The position numbers and the translations under genes were made by a program. The notes under the pieces were generated by a model. The model did not search any database and was not told where the DNA came from. It saw only the letters and a program-made list of their open reading frames with translations. DNA of 8,956 bases from Hyphomicrobiales bacterium (GTDB lineage Bacteria > Pseudomonadota > Alphaproteobacteria > Rhizobiales > Beijerinckiaceae). The stretch spans positions 1 to 8,956 of the forward strand of contig OMIJ01000094.1 of assembly GCA_900299065.1 (NCBI GenBank), given 5' to 3'. Shown in pieces: positions 1 through 6,633 of this stretch (position 1 is the stretch's first letter; every line of letters starts with the position of its first letter).

Positions 1-857
1 CCAAACAGGGCGATTGGCGCTTCACGACCGAACTCGTCTCCCGTTTTTTTGATCCTGATCAAGATACAGCTGTGGGTGATCCGGCCACTTACAATTTGCT
101 GCGTTTAGCCAGCAAGGTTGCAGCCAGCGAAGTCACAGTTCTGCTGGTTGGCCCTACTGGCTCAGGCAAGGAAGTGATTTCCAAATTCATCCATGCCAAT
201 TCGCCGCGCAAGGCGGCGCCCTTTATCGCACTCAATTGCGCCGCAGTGCCTGATACTATGCTCGAAGCTCTGCTCTTTGGTTATGAGCGCGGCGCTTTCA
301 CAGGGGCGCATCATCCCAATAAAGGTATTTTCCGCGCGGCTGATGGCGGCACTTTGCTGCTTGATGAAGTGTCTGAAATGGCCCTACCTTTGCAGGCCAA
401 ATTGCTGCGTGTGTTGCAGGAAAAAGAAGTCACGCCGCTGGGCGCTGCCAAATCCATGCCGGTTGATGTGCGTGTCATCGCAACTTCCAATCGTTTGATG
501 ATGGATGAGGTGAAAGCCGGTCGCTTCCGCGAAGATCTTTATTATCGCCTGAATGTGTTTCCTCTCACCACGCGCAGCTTGAGCGAGCGCCCGGGCGATA
601 TTTTGCCTATCGCCATTTCATTGTTGAGCAAGCATGCCGGCGGTTTTGCCAAAATGCCTGACATCAGCATTGATGCGATTGAAAAGCTCGAAGCCTATCA
701 ATGGCCGGGAAATGTTCGCGAATTGGAAAACGTATTGCAACGCGCTTTGGTTCTCTCGAGTGGCGAAACGATTACCAGCGATCATTTGATGATCGAAATG
801 GAAGATTTCGTCACACCGCACATCTTGCCTGCCCGTCCCCTGCAATTAGCTGTTTGA
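1..857 (+). CDS. Sigma54-dependent flagellar transcriptional activator (FlbD/FleQ/FleT type), 5' end missing
   Basis: The reading frame is open from base 3 to the TGA at 855-857 and continues off the left edge, so the GTG at 72 is unlikely to be the true start; 284 residues are visible. They form a sigma54-interacting AAA+ domain: Walker A GPTGSGKE (visible residues 50-57), the sigma54-contacting loop GAFTGA (97-102), Walker B TLLLDE (117-122), sensor motif RVIATSN (157-163), the RFREDLYYRLNVFPL block (174-188) and WPGNVREL (234-241). Such proteins use ATP hydrolysis to open RNA polymerase-sigma54 promoters. Only about 43 residues follow WPGNVREL, and I see no Fis-type helix-turn-helix, so DNA binding by this protein is doubtful. 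It lies directly upstream of fliE, as the activator FleT does in Rhodobacter sphaeroides, which as I recall lacks its own DNA-binding domain and works with FleQ. Any N-terminal receiver domain would lie outside the window. Family is certain; the exact orthologue is not. Confidence 0.9.
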   Translation, partial: KQGDWRFTTELVSRFFDPDQDTAVGDPATYNLLRLASKVAASEVTVLLVGPTGSGKEVISKFIHANSPRKAAPFIALNCAAVPDTMLEALLFGYERGAFTGAHHPNKGIFRAADGGTLLLDEVSEMALPLQAKLLRVLQEKEVTPLGAAKSMPVDVRVIATSNRLMMDEVKAGRFREDLYYRLNVFPLTTRSLSERPGDILPIAISLLSKHAGGFAKMPDISIDAIEKLEAYQWPGNVRELENVLQRALVLSSGETITSDHLMIEMEDFVTPHILPARPLQLAV

Positions 858-862
858 AAGGA
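857..862 (+). promoter_or_regulatory. Ribosome binding site of fliE
   Basis: AAAGGA begins on the last base of the activator stop codon and ends 6 bases before the fliE ATG at 869. It fixes this ATG as the start, rather than in-frame codons further upstream inside the activator gene, and places fliE in the same transcription unit as the activator. Confidence 0.8.
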
Positions 863-868
863 TCTCTC

Positions 869-1171
869 ATGACTGTGATCTCAAATGTCGGATTGACACG
901 TGACATCCTTGCCAATGCCGCGAGCAAATTAAAACAGAATCCCTCAGGCCAGAGCGATTTTTCTGACCACCTTAAACAGGCCTTGCAACAGGTCTCGCAA
1001 GCTCAAAATGAAGCGACGAAACTCGCCAATGATTTTGAAGCCGGCAATGAGGTGGATGTCGTGAAAGTGATGATGGCGCGTGAAAAGTCATCCCTTGCTT
1101 TTGAAGCGACCTTGCAGGTGCGTAATAAATTGCTGAGCGCCTATAAAGATATCGTTTCCATGCCTGTTTAA
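869..1171 (+). CDS. fliE: Flagellar hook-basal body junction protein FliE
   Basis: This gene encodes a 100-residue protein of normal FliE length. FliE is an early export substrate that joins the MS ring (FliF) to the proximal rod in the periplasm. The C-terminal half is the recognisable family signature: a VDVVKVMMAREKSSLAFEA stretch followed by LQVRNKLLSAYKDIVSMPV, matching the conserved D-hh-VM-A-EK-S-h-h-hQVRNKLh-AY-hI pattern. The N-terminal half is less conserved and helical, rich in Gln, Ala and Asn. The ATG at 869 has a good ribosome binding site. An in-frame upstream ATG at 701 would add 56 residues encoded inside the activator gene with no FliE character, so it was rejected. The gene lies 11 bases after the activator and 59 bases before fliF. 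Confidence 0.93.
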   Translation: MTVISNVGLTRDILANAASKLKQNPSGQSDFSDHLKQALQQVSQAQNEATKLANDFEAGNEVDVVKVMMAREKSSLAFEATLQVRNKLLSAYKDIVSMPV

Positions 1172-1230
1172 TGGCCGTTGGCAGATTAGCCTCTGTTTAG
1201 CGCCCTTCTTCAATCCGGAGTATTCCTCTC
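1172..1230 (+). other. fliE-fliF intergenic spacer with fliF ribosome binding site
   Basis: This 59-base gap is one of the two larger spacers in the locus. It holds GGAG at 1217-1220, ten bases before the GTG start of fliF. I found no sigma54 -24/-12 pair with the required 10-base spacing, and no terminator-like hairpin with a T-run. fliF is therefore probably transcribed by read-through from upstream. Confidence 0.6.
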
Positions 1231-2937
1231 GTGGCCGACACCAATCCCGTTGTCCTAACCCCACCAACTGCACTGGGCCCGCTGGGTGAGAAACTCTGGC
1301 AGGGCTATGCCTTTGCGCATAACTTCTTGCGCCAGCCTGCCATGGTGCGCGCCCTGCCCGCCATTGCTGTCACTCTGGTCATTTTGATCGGTTTGCTGAG
1401 CATGTTCCTGCTGCGCGAGCCTGCGCTTGTCCAATTATTCCCGAGCCTGGGCGAAGAGGATAAGGCAGTTGTGATGCAGACGCTTGAAGCGCAAAACATC
1501 AAAGCAAAGCTCGATCAATCAACCGGCCAGGTAATGGTCGGGCGTACCGATCTCTATCGCGCCAAAATGCTACTTGCTGCTGCTGGCCTGCCCAAGACAG
1601 CACAGACCGGCTATGCCATGCTCACGCAATTGCCCATGGGCGCCAGCCGCGCAGTTGAACAGATTAAGCTGAAACAAGTTCAGGAAAATGAATTGTCGCG
1701 CTCCATTATGGAAATTCGTGACATTGAAGGCGTGCGTGTGCATCTTGCTCTGCCAGAGCGTTCAGCTTTTGTGCGCGACCAATCACCCCCCACAGCCTCC
1801 GTCTTCGTCAAGCTCGCCTCTGGGCGTTCGCTCTCCAGCGGTCAGGTGAATGCAATCACCCATTTGGTAAGCTCCAGCGTGCCTTATCTGCCCGTGGATA
1901 ATGTCACTGTGGTCGATCAATTCGGAACCCTGCTGACCAATCCACATCGCGATGCAGATTTTGCCATGTCAACCCAGCAGCTCGAATATAAAGCGCGAGT
2001 CGAAAAGATTTTGCGTGAGCGCGTCTCCAATCTTTTGACCCCGATTATTGGTATTGGCAATTTCAATGCAGAAATCAATGCCGACATTGATTTCACGCGC
2101 ACAGAACAGACCAATGAAACCTATGATCCCAAAATGAATGCCATGCGCTCTCAGCAAGAGACCGTGCAGGAATCGACCGATGGCAAGGCGCGGGGCGTGC
2201 CTGGTGCCACAGCAAATCAGCCGCCCAATACAGCAGGCTTGACCGCCACACCTCCTGGTGATGCGGCGGGAGGCGATGCGGCCAAAAGCAGATCGAGCTC
2301 AACCATCAAGAATTATGAAGTCAGCCGCGAGGTCAAATCGACCAAAATTGCCAGTGGCGATATCAAGCGCCTGACGCTTGCCGTCAGTGTTCGCTCAGGC
2401 AAAACTGTCGATGAGAACGGCCAGACGATTGAAAAGCCCATGTCCGATGCCGAGCGCGAGCGTCTGACCCAGCTTATGCAGGAAGCTATTGGATTTGTGG
2501 CAGAGCGTGGTGATAAAGTGACGCTCGTCTCCTCGACCTTTGCCGATGAACAAAAGTTCGACACACGCACCTGGTATGATGCGCCCTGGCTTGAAGATGC
2601 GATCAAGCAATTGGTCATCGTTCTGATCCTCGGTATTGTGGTCATGGGTGCCTTGCGGCCCTTCCTCAACCGCCTGCTCGATCGCTCAATGGCCTCGTCC
2701 ATTGCCATGGATCAGCCTGTGGTGGGTGAAGGTGAGTCCATCGAGGTGCGTGAAGGTGAAAGCCTTGAAGAGATCAAGGCACGCCTCAAGCCCAAGAAGG
2801 CCGCCATTTCGGCTGAGCTGCTTGACACCGCAAATACTTATGATGACAAAGTGACCTTGATCCGTATGCTCGTGGGTGATGATGCGGCCCGTGTGACCGC
2901 CGTGCTCAAGCAATTCATCCAACGCGATCTCGCCTGA
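1231..2937 (+). CDS. fliF: Flagellar MS-ring protein FliF
   Basis: FliF forms the inner-membrane MS ring, the base on which the switch complex and export gate assemble. The 568-residue length is typical. The first transmembrane segment lies at about residues 41-62. It is followed by the periplasmic ring-building YscJ/FliF domain (about 65-240), containing AAAGLPKT, the EQIKLKQVQENELSRSI region and VRVHLALPER. The second FliF domain (about 245-440) has GIGNFNAEINADIDF and the conserved GVPGATANQPP loop before a Ser/Gly/Ala-rich linker. A second transmembrane segment lies at about 460-478. The cytoplasmic tail ends in a conserved FliG-binding helix region (about 536-565, containing VTLIRMLVGDDAARVTAVLKQF). 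The start is GTG, with GGAG ten bases upstream and no better ATG nearby. fliG follows after 18 bases, fitting ring and rotor co-expression. Confidence 0.96.
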   Translation: MADTNPVVLTPPTALGPLGEKLWQGYAFAHNFLRQPAMVRALPAIAVTLVILIGLLSMFLLREPALVQLFPSLGEEDKAVVMQTLEAQNIKAKLDQSTGQVMVGRTDLYRAKMLLAAAGLPKTAQTGYAMLTQLPMGASRAVEQIKLKQVQENELSRSIMEIRDIEGVRVHLALPERSAFVRDQSPPTASVFVKLASGRSLSSGQVNAITHLVSSSVPYLPVDNVTVVDQFGTLLTNPHRDADFAMSTQQLEYKARVEKILRERVSNLLTPIIGIGNFNAEINADIDFTRTEQTNETYDPKMNAMRSQQETVQESTDGKARGVPGATANQPPNTAGLTATPPGDAAGGDAAKSRSSSTIKNYEVSREVKSTKIASGDIKRLTLAVSVRSGKTVDENGQTIEKPMSDAERERLTQLMQEAIGFVAERGDKVTLVSSTFADEQKFDTRTWYDAPWLEDAIKQLVIVLILGIVVMGALRPFLNRLLDRSMASSIAMDQPVVGEGESIEVREGESLEEIKARLKPKKAAISAELLDTANTYDDKVTLIRMLVGDDAARVTAVLKQFIQRDLA

Positions 2938-2955
2938 GTGTGAGGAAGAAGTCTA

Positions 2956-4002
2956 ATGGCTGATCCAGTTCCCGCCACCGCCGCTCCCGTTGAAGCCGAA
3001 GAACCAGTTCGGCTTCTCAATGGCACGCAGAAATGCGCCATTCTGATGTTGTTGCTGGGTGAAGATGAGGCTTCGGAGATTCTCAAAAATCTCTCGCCAC
3101 GTGAAGTGCAGCAATTAGGCAGCGCCATGTATTCGGTGGCAGATGTCGATCAGGAAACCGTCAATGCTGTGCTTGATGAGTTTCTCTCTATCATCAAGGC
3201 GCAGACTTCGATTGGTCTGGGAGCTGATACTTATATCCGCCGCATGCTTGTTAAAGCTTTGGGTGAAGATAAGGCCGGATCTGTTCTCACGCGTATCACT
3301 CCGGCTGAAACGGCCAAGAATATTGAAATCCTCCAATGGATGGATGCACGATCAATTGCTGAAATGATCGAGGGGGAACATCCGCAGATTATCGGTCTGA
3401 TCATTGCCCATCTCGATTATGCCGTTGCGGCCGACGTTCTGGTGCTTCTGCCAGAAGATCTACAACATGAGGTCATGCATCGTGTTGCGACTCTCGATTC
3501 TGTGCAGCCCGAAGCTATCCAGCAATTGGAACGCGTCATGCAGATGCAGTTCCAGGCCAATACATCCTTGCGTGCGTCCAAGATTGGCGGCGTGAAGGCG
3601 GCTGCCAAGATTATGAACTTCACACAATCAGCGACAGAATCGCGCATCATGAAGGGCCTGCTAAAGCTCGACAAGGATTTGATGACGAATATTCAGGAGA
3701 ACATGTTCATGTTCGAAAACCTGATTGCCGTCGACGACAAGAATCTGGGCGTTTTGTTGCGCAATATCGAACCAGCCGATCTGGCGGTCGCGCTCAAAGG
3801 CGCCGATCAGCGCCTGCGCGACAAGATTCTTGGTTGTATGTCGGCACGCGCTGCATCAGCCATTGTCGATGAAATGGAATCGAAAGGTCCGATGCGCGTG
3901 ACCGAAGTTCAGGAAGCCCAGAAGCGTATCATTGCCGTTGCCCGTCGTCTGTCGGATGCCGGAACGATGGTGCTAGCGGGCCGCGGAGACGATTATGTCT
4001 GA
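2956..4002 (+). CDS. fliG: Flagellar motor switch protein FliG
   Basis: FliG (348 residues, normal length) sits on the cytoplasmic face of the MS ring. It binds FliF through its N-terminal domain and FliM through its middle domain, and interacts with the stator through its C-terminal domain. Visible landmarks are the FliF-binding region (about 20-110), the EHPQ motif (141-144) of the middle domain, and a GGVKAAAKIMN stretch (211-221) before the C-terminal domain. The charged residues that drive torque in Escherichia coli (K264, R281, D288, D289, R297) align by spacing with K281, R298, D305, E306 and R314 here, so charge is kept at all five positions, with Glu for one Asp. This argues for a working motor. 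The ATG at 2956 follows a purine-rich GAGGAAGAAG (2942-2951). The last 8 bases overlap fliH. Confidence 0.97.
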   Translation: MADPVPATAAPVEAEEPVRLLNGTQKCAILMLLLGEDEASEILKNLSPREVQQLGSAMYSVADVDQETVNAVLDEFLSIIKAQTSIGLGADTYIRRMLVKALGEDKAGSVLTRITPAETAKNIEILQWMDARSIAEMIEGEHPQIIGLIIAHLDYAVAADVLVLLPEDLQHEVMHRVATLDSVQPEAIQQLERVMQMQFQANTSLRASKIGGVKAAAKIMNFTQSATESRIMKGLLKLDKDLMTNIQENMFMFENLIAVDDKNLGVLLRNIEPADLAVALKGADQRLRDKILGCMSARAASAIVDEMESKGPMRVTEVQEAQKRIIAVARRLSDAGTMVLAGRGDDYV

Positions 4003-4837
4003 GGTGCTTGAGCGCAAACTTTCTCTGTCGGAAGTCTCCAATTTCGTCAAACAAGGTGGAGACTTTCAGGCTGAGCAGCGTTATGCGCCAGATCCCGAGG
4101 CGCAATTCAAGCCATGGGGTAAAAGTTCTTTCAAGCCCATTGAATCCTTCAAGCCCAAAGCTGCGCCGCAGGCTGCGCCCGCCGAGGCGAGTGAGACGGC
4201 TGATGCATCTTCACAAAATGACGGGTCTGAAGGGCCAACAGATGTTGGTGGCGAGGTGCAGGACCACGCGCCTCATGCACAGACCGAGCAGGCTGCTCTG
4301 CCCCCCGCACCGCCTCCACCACCGCCGGAAGTGGAAGAGCAGATTTCGCCTGCCGAAGTGATTGCCGCAATTGAAAAGGCCAAAGAAGATGGTCGGGCCC
4401 TTGGCTATCAACAGGGCCTGGAAGCTGCACGACGTGAGTTTGGCGATGCCAAGCTTGTTTTGCAAAATATTGCCAATGAATTTACCATGCAGGCAAGTGA
4501 TGCGCTTGAGCGCAATGCCGATATTCTTGCCCATCATGTCAGACGCATTGCGCAGGATTTGTTTGGCGCCGTTTTTGCTGAAATTCCGCAAGCCTTTGTC
4601 GATCGTATCAAGGCTTCAGCCGAAATGTTTACTAAAGCAAGCTCGAATTTTATACTGTTCCTCAATCCGCATGATATGCGTGTACTTGAGGTCGCGTTAA
4701 AATCTGAACGCATCATGGCCAATATTGACATTGTCGAGGACGAGACGCTGCCTCTGGGTGCCTATCGCCTTGAGTCACGTGATCTTGAATTCGAAGATCT
4801 GCCTCGCCTGATTGATCAGGGTGAACAGCATGCTTGA
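3995..4837 (+). CDS. fliH: Flagellar export ATPase regulator FliH
   Basis: FliH is the cytoplasmic peripheral-stalk protein that binds and restrains the FliI ATPase and docks it at the export gate and C ring. This 280-residue protein is assigned from position between fliG and fliI and from its architecture. It has a poorly conserved N-terminal region (1-115) with W41, two SFKP repeats (45-54) and a proline run (LPPAPPPPPP, 102-111). Next comes a helical segment with G residues spaced four apart (G133, G137, G141) as in FliH GxxxG repeats, then a C-terminal FliH/YscL domain (about 150-280) including FILFLNPHDMRVLE and ETLPLGAYRLESRD. The start ATG overlaps the fliG stop as ATGTCTGA, with GGAG at 3985-3988. 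The C-terminal FliI-binding domain is recognisable, but the protein is diverged. Confidence 0.88.
   Translation: MSEVLERKLSLSEVSNFVKQGGDFQAEQRYAPDPEAQFKPWGKSSFKPIESFKPKAAPQAAPAEASETADASSQNDGSEGPTDVGGEVQDHAPHAQTEQAALPPAPPPPPPEVEEQISPAEVIAAIEKAKEDGRALGYQQGLEAARREFGDAKLVLQNIANEFTMQASDALERNADILAHHVRRIAQDLFGAVFAEIPQAFVDRIKASAEMFTKASSNFILFLNPHDMRVLEVALKSERIMANIDIVEDETLPLGAYRLESRDLEFEDLPRLIDQGEQHA
4818..4824 (+). promoter_or_regulatory. Ribosome binding site deciding the fliI start
   Basis: AGGGTGA lies 5 bases before the ATG at 4830. Earlier in-frame candidates are TTG 4812 and GTG 4821. The GTG lies inside this motif, and the TTG has no comparable site. The ATG also recreates the 8-base overlap seen at fliG-fliH, so it is preferred. 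Confidence 0.65.
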
Positions 4838-6155
4838 TGCTGCCTCTGTGCTTGAGCATAGATTACGCCAGATCAATGGCACACGCGTGTCAAATGCAGC
4901 CGGGCGCGTGCGTCGCTTTGATGGCCAGATTGTCCATGCCAGTTCCTTTCCTGCTTCCGTAGGTAGCCAATGCCGCATAGCGCGCGAGGATGGCGGATGG
5001 GCGGATGCGGAAGTCATCGGCTTTCTTGATAATTATACTGTGATGGTGCTGACGTCTGGCAATGCGCCCTTGCTGGCTGGCGCTCGCGTGGAGACGAAGG
5101 ATCGCGCCGATCTTGTGCCGGTAGGAGATACTTTGCTGGGGCGCGTTCTGGATGGCGCTGGTCACGTGCTTGATGGGCAACCCACACCGCAACTGACCTC
5201 TGTCTGGCCGCTGCGCGGTGAGCGCGTCAATCCCCTGCGCCGCAGGCCTATTCGCGAATCTCTTGATGTGGGTGTGCGGGCGATGAATGGCTTGCTCACA
5301 GTAGGTCGCGGCCAAAAAATCGGAATTATTGCAGGCAGCGGCGTTGGTAAATCATCCTTGCTGTCGAGCATGGCACGCTTTACCGAAGCTGAAATCGTCG
5401 TTATCGCTTTGATTGGTGAGCGTGGACGTGAAGTCGCGGGCTTTGTCGAAGAATTATCCTCAGCCCCCTCTTTCGCCAATACTATAGTGGTTGCCGTTCC
5501 GGCTGATCAATCGCCAGTGTTACGTTTGCGCGGTCTGCATCGTGCAACAGCCTATGCGGAATATTTCCGTTCCCGCGGCAAAAGCGTTTTGCTGATGGTA
5601 GACTCCTTGACACGTGTTGCCCATGCGCAGCGTGAACTTGGTCTTGCATTGGGTGAACATCCCACCACCAAGGGCTATCCGCCCTCAGTTTTATCGCTTT
5701 TAGGCTCTGTGCTGGAGCGCGCCGGCCATGATGGCGACACGGGCGGCAGCATTACTGGCATTTACACTATTCTTGCCGATGGTGATGACACAACTAATGA
5801 TCCTATCGTTGATACGTCTCGTGCTATTCTGGATGGCCATGTTGTCCTCTCGCGCAAACAGGCCGAACAAGGCATATTCCCTGCTATTGATATTAACGCC
5901 TCCATCAGTCGCACGATGACTGATTGCGTTTCACCTGCCCATATGATGCGGGCGCGCAAATTCCGTCGCTATCTCAGTCTGTGGGAGCAAAACCGCGATC
6001 TGATGTTGCTGGGTGGTTATCAAACGGGACAAGATCCCGAACTTGATATGGCCTTCCAAATCTATCCGCAATTGGTGGCTTATATTCAACAAGGCATGAT
6101 GGACCGTTCTGGCCTTGTTGAGAGCGAAGCTAAATTGCAAGCCCTCATTCCATGA
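4830..6155 (+). CDS. fliI: Flagellum-specific type III export ATPase FliI
   Basis: FliI is the F1-beta-like hexameric ATPase that unfolds and delivers export substrates to the flagellar type III gate. With the ATG at 4830 the protein has 441 residues, close to the usual 440-460. The N-terminal beta-barrel domain (about 20-95) is followed by the ATPase core. This contains Walker A AGSGVGKSS (168-176), the catalytic-glutamate motif GERGREV (196-202, Glu197) and Walker B LLMVDSLTR (254-262). Also present are the HPTTKGYPPSVLSLL stretch and QAEQGIFPAIDINASISR near the C-terminal domain, which is typical of FliI/YscN ATPases. Flanking fliH and fliJ mark it as flagellar rather than virulence-type. 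The start overlaps the fliH stop (ATGCTTGA) and the stop overlaps the fliJ start (ATGA), indicating coupled translation. A longer TTG start at 4812 would add six residues and is less likely. Confidence 0.96.
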   Translation: MLDAASVLEHRLRQINGTRVSNAAGRVRRFDGQIVHASSFPASVGSQCRIAREDGGWADAEVIGFLDNYTVMVLTSGNAPLLAGARVETKDRADLVPVGDTLLGRVLDGAGHVLDGQPTPQLTSVWPLRGERVNPLRRRPIRESLDVGVRAMNGLLTVGRGQKIGIIAGSGVGKSSLLSSMARFTEAEIVVIALIGERGREVAGFVEELSSAPSFANTIVVAVPADQSPVLRLRGLHRATAYAEYFRSRGKSVLLMVDSLTRVAHAQRELGLALGEHPTTKGYPPSVLSLLGSVLERAGHDGDTGGSITGIYTILADGDDTTNDPIVDTSRAILDGHVVLSRKQAEQGIFPAIDINASISRTMTDCVSPAHMMRARKFRRYLSLWEQNRDLMLLGGYQTGQDPELDMAFQIYPQLVAYIQQGMMDRSGLVESEAKLQALIP

Positions 6156-6565
6156 CCAGCAAGGCTCGGCCAATCAAAATCATGGCCATCAAGCATCAGG
6201 TGGCCATGCGCGCCTATCAGCGCGAATTAAACAGGATCAATGACGAAATCCAGAAAATCGAAAAACGGGCCGAACAGATTGTCGATCTGGCTGAAGGTTA
6301 TCGACTGGCCCTGCGTCAGCCTGAATTATTGATCAGCGAATATCGCGACACCACTTTGATCATTTCTCGACTAAACGAGCGTCAGACAATTGACACCCAA
6401 AAGCGCGATCTTTTGTTGGTCGAGCGCCAACGCCTGAATCAGGTGATTGCGGAGAAGTCGAAGCGTATTGAGAACCTAGATGAAAAAGTTATAGAAATCA
6501 AAAAGATAGAGATACAGACGCGGGACGAGCTGCGAGAGAGATTGATGCCCGCTCGCAGAAGCTAA
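6152..6565 (+). CDS. fliJ: Flagellar export chaperone/stalk protein FliJ
   Basis: This gene encodes a 137-residue, highly charged, almost entirely helical protein with the antiparallel coiled-coil pattern of FliJ. One helix covers roughly residues 15-50 (RELNRINDEIQKIEKRAEQI). A second covers about 72-130, rich in Arg, Glu, Lys and Ile and ending in RDELRERLMPARRS. FliJ is the central stalk inserted in the FliI hexamer, and it also helps chaperone recycling and gating by FlhA. Sequence conservation in this family is low, so the assignment rests on size, coiled-coil character and position directly after fliI. The ATG overlaps the fliI stop in ATGA. A later in-frame ATG at 6182 would give 127 residues but lacks the coupling. 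The sigma54 promoter for the next gene begins on the base after the stop codon. Confidence 0.85.
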   Translation: MTSKARPIKIMAIKHQVAMRAYQRELNRINDEIQKIEKRAEQIVDLAEGYRLALRQPELLISEYRDTTLIISRLNERQTIDTQKRDLLLVERQRLNQVIAEKSKRIENLDEKVIEIKKIEIQTRDELRERLMPARRS

Positions 6566-6581
6566 TGGCACAATAATTGCT
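6566..6581 (+). promoter_or_regulatory. Sigma54 (-24/-12) promoter for the fliK-like gene
   Basis: TGGCAC-AATAA-TTGCT matches the sigma54 consensus TGGCAC-N5-TTGC(A/T) at every fixed position. GG (6567-6568) and GC (6579-6580) are separated by exactly 10 bases. It starts on the base after the fliJ stop codon, points toward the fliK-like gene and predicts transcription from about base 6592, giving a leader of roughly 40 bases. The activator encoded at the start of the window, or a partner of it, is the obvious candidate to act here. No enhancer site was identified. The match is seen directly; activity is inferred. Confidence 0.85.
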
Positions 6582-6618
6582 ATCCTAACCTGAAACTAGT
6601 CGTTTATTGCTTATTTTC

Positions 6619-6625
6619 AGAAGGA
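6619..6625 (+). promoter_or_regulatory. Ribosome binding site deciding the fliK-like start
   Basis: AGAAGGA ends 8 bases before the GTG at 6634, an ideal spacing. The alternative in-frame ATG at 6625 begins on the last base of this motif, and the TTG at 6607 lies upstream of it, so GTG 6634 is the best start. Confidence 0.7.
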
Positions 6626-6633
6626 TGCTTCAC

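Noticed and set aside
72..74. GTG as the start of the sigma54 activator
   Set aside because: The same frame stays open to the window's left edge, and a start here would leave the protein beginning just before the AAA+ core; the gene is better read as 5' truncated.
701..868. N-terminal extension of fliE from an upstream in-frame ATG
   Set aside because: The extra 56 residues are read out of frame from the activator's conserved WPGNVREL region and have no FliE character; the ATG at 869 has a good ribosome binding site.
2054..2070. Sigma54-like element TTGGCAATTTCAATGCA inside fliF with correct 10-base spacing
   Set aside because: It codes for the conserved GIGNFNAE part of FliF, matches the consensus less well than the 6566 site, and has no gene start nearby downstream.
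2313..2708. 131-codon minus-strand ORF opposite fliF
   Set aside because: It lies fully inside the strongly conserved fliF frame, has no recognisable protein features and is best explained as a shadow of codon bias.
3021..3036. TGGCACG followed by TGC near the start of fliG, resembling a sigma54 promoter
   Set aside because: The GG and GC are 11 bases apart instead of 10, which sigma54 promoters do not tolerate well, and it lies within coding sequence with no gene directly downstream.
4440..4454. Small inverted repeat TTGGCGATGCCAA in fliH
   Set aside because: The stem is only 5 base pairs with a 3-base loop, lies in coding sequence and is not followed by a T-run; likely chance.
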